Part shown: piece by piece, positions 1-9,272 of the stretch | How the letters are laid out: every line of letters begins with the position of its first letter | Position numbering within the stretch: the stretch's first letter is position 1 | Origin: Psococerastis gibbosa | Taxonomy: Eukaryota > Arthropoda > Insecta > Psocodea > Psocidae | Direction of reading: 5' to 3' | DNA length: 64,000 nucleotides | NCBI GenBank assembly: GCA_963971405.1 | Contig: OZ020489.1 | Span: 2,294,001-2,358,000 of the forward strand | Translations under genes and position numbers: made by a program | Notes under the pieces: generated by a model | Database searches by the model: none | What the model was told of the DNA's origin: nothing | Seen by the model: the letters and a program-made list of their open reading frames with translations, nothing else

Positions 1-882
1 GGGACGTTTGAGTGATTTAATCCCACGAACCTTAAGACGCCGACTTTCAAAATATAATAAGTCAAGTGACACAGTATTTCATTCAAAACTGAACAAAATT
101 AGTAAATTTATCTTGTTTATTAATTTTGTCATAAGATATTCACTCTTCATATGATATATACAATTTGTTTGGACACTGGTTCATACATAGCCTATGGTTA
201 CAGTGTCAAGACCAAAGGTAGGATTTCTCCCAAAAATTAAAATATACGAAAGAATGTAAGAAACTGATTTTCCATTTACTTTTCTAAAAATTACGTTTAA
301 TTCGAGAATGGTAGGCCTACACAAAAAAATCAATTTTTAAAATATCACATCCATCGAAACTAATATTAGAAACGTGCTCCGTTGAAGAGATTACCATTCC
401 GCCAAGAACAAATAACTCAAACTCCGAATGAAGGGAGACAAGGTAAGGCAGCCCGGAGAAAGGAAATGCCGAGGGAAAATCACCCAATTTTTTGCGGGCT
501 TTAGAGAGATTTTATTTCGAGAACGGGCCACGAGTGACAGGTCAAAATATGTGGGGTGGTTATTCCCGGGTAATTTGGCCGACAACTTGCGGGTTTTCCC
601 ATAGTCCTTACCGGAAATGGGTTCATCACTTTGTCCAATCATCCGTGGTATTACTTTTTGCCGTTATTTTCTAATAAAAATAGGTGGCCAATCACGGCTT
701 CTGACTCAGGCGCTGCGACGTATCAACTTCTTTTCTGTATGGAACCATGCATAGCATACTTTCGTAGCGGTTAATCCGGAGTCATATGAACGATATCGCA
801 CAAGCTCCCTCTTGCTGGGCTTGAAATTGAAATACTGTACTCGTATGATCGAATACGTGTGATTTTTAGCATTTCAGCAGCG
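1..882. other. No recognisable gene; AT-rich sequence
   Basis: Open frames on both strands are below 85 codons, overlap each other and show no family pattern. No repeat family found elsewhere in the window was recognised here. The stretch ends at the stop codon of the minus-strand frame starting at 1410, so its right part may be 3' UTR of that gene; no clear polyadenylation arrangement decides this. Confidence 0.5.
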
Positions 883-1410
883 TTAATTGTAAGTGGTAAA
901 AGGGTTATGGTGTCTGGGTCTCTTGTAGTAACAGCAACAGCAAAACTCTTCGTCGTCATAGGAGTCGTGGTTGACGCTTCCTACAGCAGAATGATCAATC
1001 CGTTTGGGAGGACTTGTAATAACACCTGGTGGAGCAACATCATGACCTAACCGTCCAGCCTCTACCATTTTAATCAATTCAGCCTCGTTTGTCGAACTGT
1101 GTACATCGTTGTCATGAGAAACATGCTTTGCGTTTCCATTGGAAGTTTCTTTTCCTTCCGAAGGACTTATACTGGCGTCATGACGACCATCTTCACGATA
1201 TCCAGTTACTACCATTTTAACCAAATCAGACTCTTCTCGGCTTGTTGCGTTGTTTTCATCCATCGCGGTGGCGTCTGAGCTATTCTCAATCCCGTTCTTT
1301 ATCCGAATTGCTTCATTGATTGAATATCCATTCAATATCATCTTGACCAATTCAGCTGTGTTTGTAGTTCCATCATATTCCCTGGAATGAGACGAGTTTT
1401 CGGTGGACAT
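883..1410 (-). CDS. Poly-cysteine-tailed low-complexity protein A (unrecognised)
   Basis: I do not recognise the family. The 175-codon frame starts at an ATG (1408-1410) with A at -3; an in-frame TAA lies 13 codons upstream, and a pyrimidine-rich TTTCTTCAAG that could be a splice acceptor sits between them. The protein is polar and rich in Ser, Asn, Asp and Glu, with no signal peptide or membrane segment. A motif of about 11 residues, [ED]-[LI]-[VI]-K-M-x3-G-[YR], occurs three times (about residues 19-29, 61-71, 110-120). The C-terminus is acidic (DSYDDEEF), then CCCC (residues 157-160, codons at 931-942), then YYKRPR and a short tail. Cysteine clusters beside aromatic and basic residues are common palmitoylation sites, so membrane tethering is an inference. 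The frame 6929-8155 has the same tail pattern. It could be a whole small gene or a last exon; chance is less likely because of the internal repeats. Confidence 0.55.
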   Translation of the reverse strand: MSTENSSHSREYDGTTNTAELVKMILNGYSINEAIRIKNGIENSSDATAMDENNATSREESDLVKMVVTGYREDGRHDASISPSEGKETSNGNAKHVSHDNDVHSSTNEAELIKMVEAGRLGHDVAPPGVITSPPKRIDHSAVGSVNHDSYDDEEFCCCCYYKRPRHHNPFTTYN

Positions 1411-1652
1411 GTTTTTCGTTTCCTTCTTGAAGAAATGTATGTACAGTTACTGGTAGGCTACTTTCTTTTTGTGTGTTGTTCGTTTGATATTATTAAGGTG
1501 CACACAGTCCTGTAAAAAAATTGTTCTGCTTCAATTTATAATTTTCTATAATCCTAAAAATAATAGAAATAGAAATAATGAAAGAGTATAGCCTACGTAT
1601 GGCGCGTAGTACTTTACCTTATGGAGGAACAAATCACATTATGTACTGCTTT

Positions 1653-1910
1653 CGTATAAGGCAAGCTTTCTGATGGTCGAAATTATCGATTTCGAGATTT
1701 CAACGGACTTACACGTTTTGATGTCCCAAGAACCGAAAAAAGTGGTTTGTGTTCTGTCTGAAACTGAATTTGGGGCCCAACTGCTCAATAGAATTTAAAG
1801 GAATTCGGCATGTCGGTTCATAAAAATAAATTTATAAACCAAAAAACCAAACACCAAAAACCAAAAAACGACTAAAAAATGTTTTCTCAAAAACGGCAGC
1901 AATAATTTCT
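1653..1910 (+). repeat. GCTTTCC-family dispersed repeat, degraded copy
   Basis: It matches the 5' half of the family seen in full at 9273-10165: the AAGCTTTCTGATGGTCGAAA start, then 'gatttcaacgga..ttacacgttttga', 'cccaagaacc', and further on 'ctcaaaaacggc'. The CTGT-rich segment is mostly lost and the terminus is eroded. It is non-coding. Confidence 0.7.
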
Positions 1911-2534
1911 ATGCTTTAAATACTTTCTAAGGCATTGGACAATTATTTTCCAAGGAACTATTATGGTACCTACCTATTCTTCTTCCTCTTCTATCAAAGA
2001 TTGGCGATCATCATGGTAATTGTAGACACAGACATACCGTTCTTTGGACTTCACAAAAGGAAGTTAAGTACTCGTATATAGAGTATTGAATGTACTTAGT
2101 CATGATGACTGTGCTAGGGAATTGTAATGCAGTGCAGAAAAGCATACAGGGGTTCACTCGAACCGGTTCTTTCATTGTACTATAGTGTGACTCATCCAAC
2201 AGCAGTATCAAGGCTTTCTTCAATAATACGTAAAAGTTGTAGACACAAGATTCACAGAACAAAATTAGAATATGTTAATATACCGACTTACCTGTATTAC
2301 TCTGTATGATCCAAATGCGTTTCTTTACTACAATTGCGCGTTGTTTCGCATACGGAATCAATTTTAAAAAATAAAAAAAATCCCAAGATATATGCAGTAC
2401 ATCTGCGTCACTTTTATTCTAAAATAGTCAATGTAATCTACAGTTGTTTTTATCACAAAGAATGCCAATGATAAAACTTATTATCAGCAGCCTATCCAAA
2501 TTTGATTTTTAAGGCAATTTTAGCTCTAATTCAT
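1911..2534. other. No recognisable feature
   Basis: AT-rich sequence with only short overlapping open frames. The segment around 1995-2135 has weak similarity to 37430-37480 (a 'tctatc.aagatt..' block and a later 'catgac' block), too weak to define a repeat. Confidence 0.4.
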
Positions 2535-2795
2535 GACTCGTATCTGTACATGGTTAAATAATGCTTTGGCCTGTTATATGGCGTCAATGGTAAGCTTGTC
2601 ACATCTTGTCCATTAACGCTTATGGCCCGTGTAGGTTATCATCGATGACGTAGATATACCAGTTTGCCAATGGCCCAATATTCATCCGGAAACGATATAA
2701 ATCGTGTCCAAAATCCATCGGGTCGTTGGCATTGGGCAATGGACCAATGGGCCACCATAAGTAGACCTAGGTTCATAAAGAGTCCTTCAGGATAT
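2535..2795 (+). repeat. Dispersed repeat family D, copy 1
   Basis: About 240 bp shared with 36635-36860 (+), 10165-10330 (-) and 47120-47335 (-), with a fragment at 20395-20440. Shared landmarks in order are 'ggttaa..atgctttggc', 'gcgtcaatggtaagc', 'gtgtaggtt', 'caaaatccat', 'attggcattg' and 'agtccttc'. There is no open frame and no terminal inverted repeat. Class unknown. Confidence 0.75.
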
Positions 2796-2816
2796 TATTA
2801 TTATTAATTATTTATT

Positions 2817-2990
2817 AGCTTGGGGATGCGGGATGTTATTATTATGTATTGTATTTTTGTAATATATGCTCCTTGTCCAGGGAATACTGGACAAGGAAAA
2901 GAAAGAAAGAATGAAGAACTTCCCCCACAAATGAAAAAATTTAAACAGATGGGTGAGTTAAAAGCGGGTACAAAAAGATGGTTGGTCAAT
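2817..2990 (+). repeat. LINE/SINE-like 3' tail with stem-loop, copy 1
   Basis: It starts AGCTTGGGGATGCGGGATG and contains a perfect 10-bp hairpin, CCTTGTCCAG / CTGGACAAGG (2871-2896), followed by a purine-rich tail. A second copy in the same orientation lies at 6734-6873. Conserved stem-loops before a simple-sequence tail are usual in 3' ends of non-LTR retroelements, so that class is inferred; no coding part is present. Confidence 0.55.
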
Positions 2991-3135
2991 GGGAGGTAAT
3001 AATAAAAAAAACTGACTAGGCTATATTAACATTAAAATAACAAGTAAAAAAAAATAAAAATAAAAAATAAACATAAATAATTAACAAAAATAAATAATTA
3101 TAGACCGGGTGCCACCAATCCTTTGGTTCTCTAAA

Positions 3136-4620
3136 AGGGTGGCAAATTTTCACACTATGTCCGTAATAGTCCATGGGCTGGATATGCCGAAAAGGGATTT
3201 CTGGCTGGCGAGAGCGGTAGCATTTGGACAGGGGATTTTTTTTTCGAAAATGTTTTTTGACGAAAATTCACTAAACGAGTGGCACGTTGAGATGCTACCA
3301 AAATAACTAGTGACACTCGAATATAAGTGGAAACTTCATGCCAGAAGATTTTCCCAATGGGAACCCCTTCCCAGAGGGTGGTTAAATCAGTTGTGGGTAC
3401 CAAAAATTCGCTGAAGGGGTGGCAAATCAAATTTACCTCTATGTGTAAGCTTGTCGCCTGACAATCATAAAAAACAGTATGCCAGACGTTTTTAGCAACA
3501 GCAACCCCTTGCCAGAAGGGTCGGAAATTTATCCTAGGGTGCTTTTTGTTAAAAGGGTGGCAGTGGAAAAACCATTATACCGTATAGTACTCATGAATGT
3601 AATGTTAGAAATCTTAGTCACAGACATTTTAAGTGCAGTGGGGGTTGATACAGAAGGGTGGAAGTCACCAGCCAAAGTGAAAAATTAGCTGAAAAGGTGG
3701 CAACTTAATTTCTCCGTATACATCTTTAGATACTTCGTATTCATATTAGAAATTTTTGTCCAGAAGTTTTCTCATACTTTTTCCCCAACAAGAAGGGGTA
3801 GTAATTTATCTGGGGTGGGTTTTCACTGTAAGGGTGGCATGGAAAATCCAACATAAAATGGTTCATTTGTGCTAATTTATGGCAGGAAACAACCCCACAG
3901 AATATTTTAGGGTAGTTAGGGTGATCCAGAGGGGTGGAAAGTCCAATACAGAGGGGTAAAATTGGCTGAAGAGGTGGCAATCTGAATCGTAGCTTAAATG
4001 TCTTAAATTGGTGTCTGTGTTACTATGTTATTGGTCACAGACGGGGTAGAAATCTACCTGGGGTGGGATTTCACTATAAAGGTGGCATGAAAAATTCAAC
4101 GCGAAATAGCTGCTTCTTGCCCATATATGGCGGGTAACCATATGCCAGAATATTGTAATGTGATTAGGGGTGATCCAGAGGGGTAGTAAACTATAAACTC
4201 AGGGATAAAATTCTTTAAAGAGGTGGCACCTTGAAATTTTGCTATGTGTTTGTATATTTAAATGCAATTACGAAAAAATTGGTCCCAGAAATTTTATGCG
4301 GTGCCAACCCCTCCCCAGAGGGGGTAGAAATTTATCTGGGGTGGGTTTTCACTGAAAGGGTGGCATGAAAAATCCAACATAAAAAGTTCCTTTGTGCTAA
4401 TTTATGGCAGGAAACAAACCCACAGAATATTTTAGTGTAGTTGGGGGTGATCCAGAGGGGTAGCAAACCAAAAACTGAAAATTGCGTGAAGAGGTGGCGC
4501 CTTGAAATTTTACTGTATGTTAGTATATTTGAATATATGTATAAAATACTTGGTCCCAGAAATTTTATGCGGTGCCAACCCCTCCCCAGACGGGGTAAAA
4601 GGAGGAGAGACAATTTTATT
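3136..4620 (+). repeat. Tandem array, about 139-bp monomer with GGTGGCA box
   Basis: The box [GA]GGTGGCA, or a close variant, recurs at about 3136, 3279, 3416, 3555, 3694, 3833, 3972, 4080, 4220, 4358 and 4492. Most spacings are 134-146 bp, and four in a row are 139; one interval is shortened to about 108. Each box is preceded by a 'ccagaggggta' or 'ccagaagggt' segment. Alternate units resemble each other more, giving a higher-order period of about 278 bp. The inner units (4104-4620) lie in the loop of the foldback element. Short open frames across the array are by-products of the period. Confidence 0.8.
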
Positions 4621-5679
4621 AGCTAAACAGGTATTTGTGCCAGTCTCTAATATTGATCCATTCATATTACTAATACCATTGGCCTACATTTGAAACGCAC
4701 TTATCCCCAGTGGCGAAATACAAAATATCCCCAGTGCGGGGGGGGGGGGGCTACCAACGAACCAACTCTACGTTCAATTCGACGAGAATGAAATTGTTAA
4801 CCCCGTAGCCTAATTTCGAATCTTTGGAATTAAATTGCTTATTTTTTTTTAATTGGTGCCAATTTTTAACATAGCTTCAATGTCTTGTTTATGCAATGTA
4901 GTCGAAACTTGCATTTATATTATTTTCAGACAATGGTGCCAGTGATACAAATTGGTAATTTAATTTTTTATGATTCTGCCTATTTTACTGATAGACTTAT
5001 TCTAAAAACGTATTCTTTACGCTTAACAAGGTCGTTACTTAATATTACATGCAACATGTTATATATTCCATCGATCCTAACTCATAGTGCTAGGACAGGG
5101 TGATTTTTGCTTAACCGGTGAAAGTACAATAAGCGCTACTGTAAAAGCTAATTTAGAAAGCCGCTGGTACGGTGTCAAAGAGCAATTGGGAGGCATAAAG
5201 AATATGATTAAGAATACATCAGAACTACATCTGAGAGCGGACAGAAGAAGACATAAAGTGTCTACGGCCGATTAAATTATTGCGCTTTTAGAGGAGGAAC
5301 GAAAATGAGTGTCGAGGGACCGCAGTAGTAATAGTAGTAATAAATTTGGCAAAGTCCCATGCCATGGTGAGGGCTCGCAGGACACTCCCCATCTTGATCA
5401 CTCAGACAACTCAATTGCGGCAGCGAAGCAGTTTTCCTGCCTCGAATCCTCCCTTAGCGAAACTAACCGAGGTAAGACGTCCTAGCCACGTGCCACCCGG
5501 TCTCGGCGCCGATCGGCCGGAGTCCTTCGAGGGAATCTGCACACCCATGCGATCATTGGGTACCTATCTCCCGAAGAAACGTTTCAGGGTGGCCGTTGTG
5601 TGGAGCTCTTCGGTCAAGCAACCCGGTAATTCTCAATCGATGCAGCCAGTGACATGCTCTGTATTCCAGATACGCATAC
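4104..5679. other. Loop region of the foldback element
   Basis: After the last tandem units (to about 4620) the sequence changes character. At 4740-4751 there is a run of G. A pyrimidine stretch ending ATTATTTTCAG (to about 4930) is followed by an open segment that, with one frame change near 5090, runs to a stop at 5273-5275 and ends in a basic, helix-like stretch (residues resembling LRADRRRHK). From about 5350 to 5680 the sequence is clearly more GC-rich, with an open frame of up to 120 codons. No family pattern is recognisable. It may be captured foreign sequence or decayed transposase. Confidence 0.4.
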
Positions 5680-6682
5680 GCGTTGAATTTTTCATGCCAC
5701 CTTTATAGTGAAATCCCACCCCAGGTAGATTTCTACCCCGTCTGTGACCAATAACATAGTAACACAGACACCAATTTAAGACATTTAAGCTACGATTCAG
5801 ATTGCCACCTCTTCAGCCAATTTTACCCCTCTGTATTGGACTTTCCACCCCTCTGGATCACCCTAACTACCCTAAAATATTCTGTGGGGTTGTTTCCTGC
5901 CATAAATTAGCACAAATGAACCATTTTATGTTGGATTTTCCATGCCACCCTTACAGTGAAAACCCACCCCAGATAAATTACTACCCCTTCTTGTTGGGGA
6001 AAAAGTATGAGAAAACTTCTGGGACAAAAATTTCTAATATGAATACGAAGTATCTAAAGATGTATACGGAGAAATTAAGTTGCCACCTTTTCAGCTAATT
6101 TTTCACTTTGGCTGGTGACTTCCACCCTTCTGTATCAACCCCCACTGCACTTAAAATGTCTGTGACTAAGATTTCTAACATTACATTCATGAGTACTATA
6201 CGGTATAATGGTTTTTCCACTGCCACCCTTTTAACAAAAAGCACCCTAGGATAAATTTCCGACCCTTCTGGCAAGGGGTTGCTGTTGCTAAAAACGTCTG
6301 GCATACTGTTTTTTATGATTGTCAGGCGACAAGCTTACACATAGAGGTAAATTTGATTTGCCACCCCTTCAGCGAATTTTTGGTACCCACAACTGATTTA
6401 ACCACCCTCTGGGAAGGGGTTCCCATTGGGAAAATCTTCTGGCATGAAGTTTCCACTTATAATCGAGTGTCACTAGTTATTTTGGTAGCATCTCAACGTG
6501 CCACTCGTTTAGTGAATTTTCGTCAAAAAACATTTTCGAAAAAAAAATCCCCTGTCCAAATGCTACCGCTCTCGCCAGCCAGAAATCCCTTTTCGGCATA
6601 TCCAGCCCATGGACTATTACGGACATAGTGTGAAAATTTGCAACCCTTTTAGAGAACCAAAGGATTGGTGGCACCCGGTCTA
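5680..6682 (-). repeat. Right arm of the foldback inverted repeat
   Basis: Inverted copy of 3101-4103, differing at only a few bases (for example one codon of the mirrored 91-codon frame and one base near 6024). It ends GGCACCCGGTCTA followed by TTA. Confidence 0.85.
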
Positions 6683-6733
6683 TTAAGCCTTGTTTTGCAG
6701 CACTGTATGAGTCTTATGTCCCAAATAAGCGCT

Positions 6734-6873
6734 AGCTTGGGGATGCGGGATGTTATTATTATGTAACTTATCATTATAATATTATGGTATTATTATGTAA
6801 GTTATTGTATTTTGTAAATATATGCTCCTTGTCCAGGGGATACTGGACAGGGAAAAGAAGAAGAAGAAGAAGA
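6734..6873 (+). repeat. LINE/SINE-like 3' tail with stem-loop, copy 2
   Basis: Same start (AGCTTGGGGATGCGGGATG) and same order of blocks as 2817-2905, with an internal duplication of the TTATTATGTAA block. The hairpin is kept at 6827-6852 (CCTTGTCCAG / CTGGACAGGG), with one A-to-G change that still pairs as G-U in RNA. It ends in an (AGA)n tail. Confidence 0.6.
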
Positions 6874-6928
6874 ACATTTTAGTCCCAACAAAACGAGTAA
6901 TGGATAATTTAAATTTTATTATTTTAAT

Positions 6929-8155
6929 TCAATGGCTGGTAAAGCAGCGTTTTATAAACATACAACAGCAGCAATCATTTTGATTGTTGTCTACACTATT
7001 TATCACATAATAGGAGTTGGGAGTACTTGTAGGAGCTTCATTGTAATCGGGAGCAATAGCATAAACACTGGTAGGGGCTGTATCACTAGTTAATGGGACA
7101 TCATATAATGTTTCAGTTGATATAACACTGTCTTCCGGGTTATTTTCCCCAAACGATTCAGTGGTATTCTCATTGTTATTCAATACACGCTCGTTGAATT
7201 TTATTCGAAGCTCATTGATTACTTCTTTTTGCGCAGCAACTAAAAACACCGTGGAGCTTCCAGGCTGCATCGGAGTCATCTCGTTTGAAGTTGGTTTCGT
7301 TCTAGCAGTGTGATTTTCGTGTTTCATTGTAGTTACAGGCCCCATTTTGGGTTTGGAGTATTCTTGCTTGGCAGGAGGGAGAGGTGCTCTTGTTGCTTTG
7401 ACCGACTTAATTGTTACTGGGGGAGTGTCATTGTTTTGAATTTTATTTTTTGGATTTTTAAAAGACTGTCCTAATGTATCTTTAAACCCATTTTTAATTT
7501 TTCCAGAAGTAATATCTGTATCAAACTCATCGTTTTCTTCGACTAGACCCTTCTCGATTTTAAGACTTTTGATTGGCCTTCCTTCTGTAGAGTTTTGCAT
7601 TCTTACAGAAGTACTAAACGTATCAAAATCTTCTCTGCTTTTGATCGGCTCAGCCCCAACGTAAGAACCATTGCCTGCCTCTTTAAATGTATCACTATGC
7701 CAATTTTCAATTTTGACAAACGCACTAGACACATCAGCCTCATCATTACGTCTGATCATTTTATCACTTCTGGTAGGCGCTTCCACTGTATCACTACTAT
7801 TCATGAAAGTACTAGATTTGTCTTGTTTATTTGCGATTGAATAATCATCAGTTTCAAGACCTCCAATAGATTCTTTCACATTATCATCACGCCAGTTTTC
7901 AATTCTCATAGCATTAGGCATCTCAAGATCTGCATTCTGTTCGATCGGGTTATCCTCCATTTTAGGACCGTTGATGGGATCATCACCAATTGATTCAGTA
8001 AGTAAAGAGTGAATTTTCAAAGAAGTACTAGGCGCATCAAATACCTTAAGTTCGTTCTCAATATGATCGAGTGGAGTTTCTAGCTGAGGGAACTTCACTG
8101 AATGCGGTGTCTCCCGAGGGAGATGTGTATAGGTAGTTGTCACGAGGGACTCTTG
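6929..8155 (-). CDS. Poly-cysteine-tailed repeat protein B (unrecognised), probable exon
   Basis: The frame is open for about 408 codons from the in-frame TGA at 8156-8158 to the stop at 6929. It has no ATG until about residue 62 (numbering from the GTG at 8141-8143), so it is probably an exon of a spliced gene, or it starts at that Met. The protein is hydrophilic. Residues about 35-233 hold some five degenerate repeats centred on [KR]-[IM]-x-N-[WG] (KIHSL, RIENW, KIENW, RMQNS, KIKNG), often followed by D-[TN]. Then come a proline-rich PLPPA segment, a short mixed helix (about 303-321), and tyrosine motifs YDVP and YAIAPDY (about 347-367). The end is CCCC (391-394, codons 6962-6973), MFIKR, a further Cys, and stop. 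YDVP-type motifs can bind SH2 domains and cysteine tails can be palmitoylated, so a membrane-linked scaffold is possible but unproven. Its tail matches protein A (883-1410). Confidence 0.6.
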   Translation of the reverse strand, partial: QESLVTTTYTHLPRETPHSVKFPQLETPLDHIENELKVFDAPSTSLKIHSLLTESIGDDPINGPKMEDNPIEQNADLEMPNAMRIENWRDDNVKESIGGLETDDYSIANKQDKSSTFMNSSDTVEAPTRSDKMIRRNDEADVSSAFVKIENWHSDTFKEAGNGSYVGAEPIKSREDFDTFSTSVRMQNSTEGRPIKSLKIEKGLVEENDEFDTDITSGKIKNGFKDTLGQSFKNPKNKIQNNDTPPVTIKSVKATRAPLPPAKQEYSKPKMGPVTTMKHENHTARTKPTSNEMTPMQPGSSTVFLVAAQKEVINELRIKFNERVLNNNENTTESFGENNPEDSVISTETLYDVPLTSDTAPTSVYAIAPDYNEAPTSTPNSYYVINSVDNNQNDCCCCMFIKRCFTSH

Positions 8156-9271
8156 TCACGCTCTTCTAGATCTATCGTTGGGTATCAGGATGAAATTGAA
8201 CATAACATGAGTCTTTTGCCCCTTCGTATGAACACATGGACAGAGATGAAGCAACCCTCTCCTTGCATTTCTTCTTCTTTCTCTCTTTATTTATTTTTCT
8301 ATTGACTTCTGCAATAATGTTCATTTACTTGATCATAAATGCATTTGGATCCTGAGAACAGAAATATTTTAAGATTATATAGTAAATATTTAGCAGACAT
8401 GATCTTATAGCCTGCTACAGGTATCAAGCTTACCATATACATTTAAATCCACTTCAAAACTCAAAGCTGGCCCAAATATGCCACGAGCATTAGAAATAAT
8501 CTACTATTCCTTCCAAGCCTCTGCGACTGAATGGGGTAAGTTATTCACAGTACAGTGGATAAAAATATTGTAACTTACCTCATTTCTTATCAAAACAGAC
8601 TTTGAATTACGTAATTACAAAGAAATTGTACTGGTTTAGGCTATACTTTTAAAATGGACAGAATTATAGCCTAAATCAGCTTGCTTATAGAAAACACTGA
8701 ACAATACTAATACACATATCCATTCATCGGACTTTTGAATTTAGTGTTATCAACTAACAATAATGCAGAAGTAGGTCTTACCTATGCAGTATAATATTTT
8801 ATTGTCAAAATCATCTTATCAGCATAGATTAGATTTTTGTATAACAATAAGGTACCTTTTACTATATTGTAGCCTATCACTTCCTTTTATCATTTGAGAG
8901 ATTGCTTTTAAGAAAGGATGACATACGATAGCGTCATCTCCCTATCTAGTGCGGTATGTGACACTTCAATGAAAAAACTATAAAGATATGTTGTCATAAA
9001 ACGTGTAGCATTTTATTGCTTTCCTATTCATTATACAAATTAGAAACCTCCGGAGTGTCGTATAGAACGGAGAAGGGTGGACGGGCTGTATTGCCCGGAG
9101 AAGAAGAGGACGAAGTAAGAACAGAATATTATTTAAGATTCTGGCATTATACAAAATATTTGTATAATAATCGAAATTATATATTACATATTATATATGT
9201 CCTCAAATATTCTTAATGAACCTAGGCCTAATTATAGTAGTGACCTTCCCCAATGTCAATTCGGACATTAT
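8156..9271. other. No recognisable feature; upstream of protein B
   Basis: If protein B is spliced, its 5' exon(s) should lie here or further right. A CT-rich run on the plus strand at about 8265-8300 and short minus-strand open frames are present, but no exon can be assigned. The remainder is AT-rich with no recognised repeat. Confidence 0.35.
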
Positions 9272-9272
9272 T

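Larger units (their letters stand above)
3101..6682. mobile_element. Foldback-type element with about 1-kb inverted arms
   Basis: The two ends are inverted copies: 3101-4103 and 5680-6682, equal in length (about 1003 bp) and nearly identical. Mirror-image open frames of 65 and 69 codons are unchanged between the arms, and one of 91 codons differs by a single residue. Termini are TAGACCGGGTGCC and its complement, flanked directly by TTA on both sides (3098-3100 and 6683-6685), consistent with a 3-bp target duplication. The arms are made of tandem units of about 139 bp, as in foldback (FB-like) transposons, whose long terminal repeats are built from internal tandem repeats. The 1.58-kb loop (4104-5679) has no recognisable transposase, so the element is probably non-autonomous. 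Near identity of the arms indicates recent origin or gene conversion. Confidence 0.8.

Noticed and set aside
3479..4693. Several 60-98-codon frames in the foldback arms
   Set aside because: They are mirrored between the arms and follow the 139-bp period, so their conservation reflects the repeat, not protein selection.
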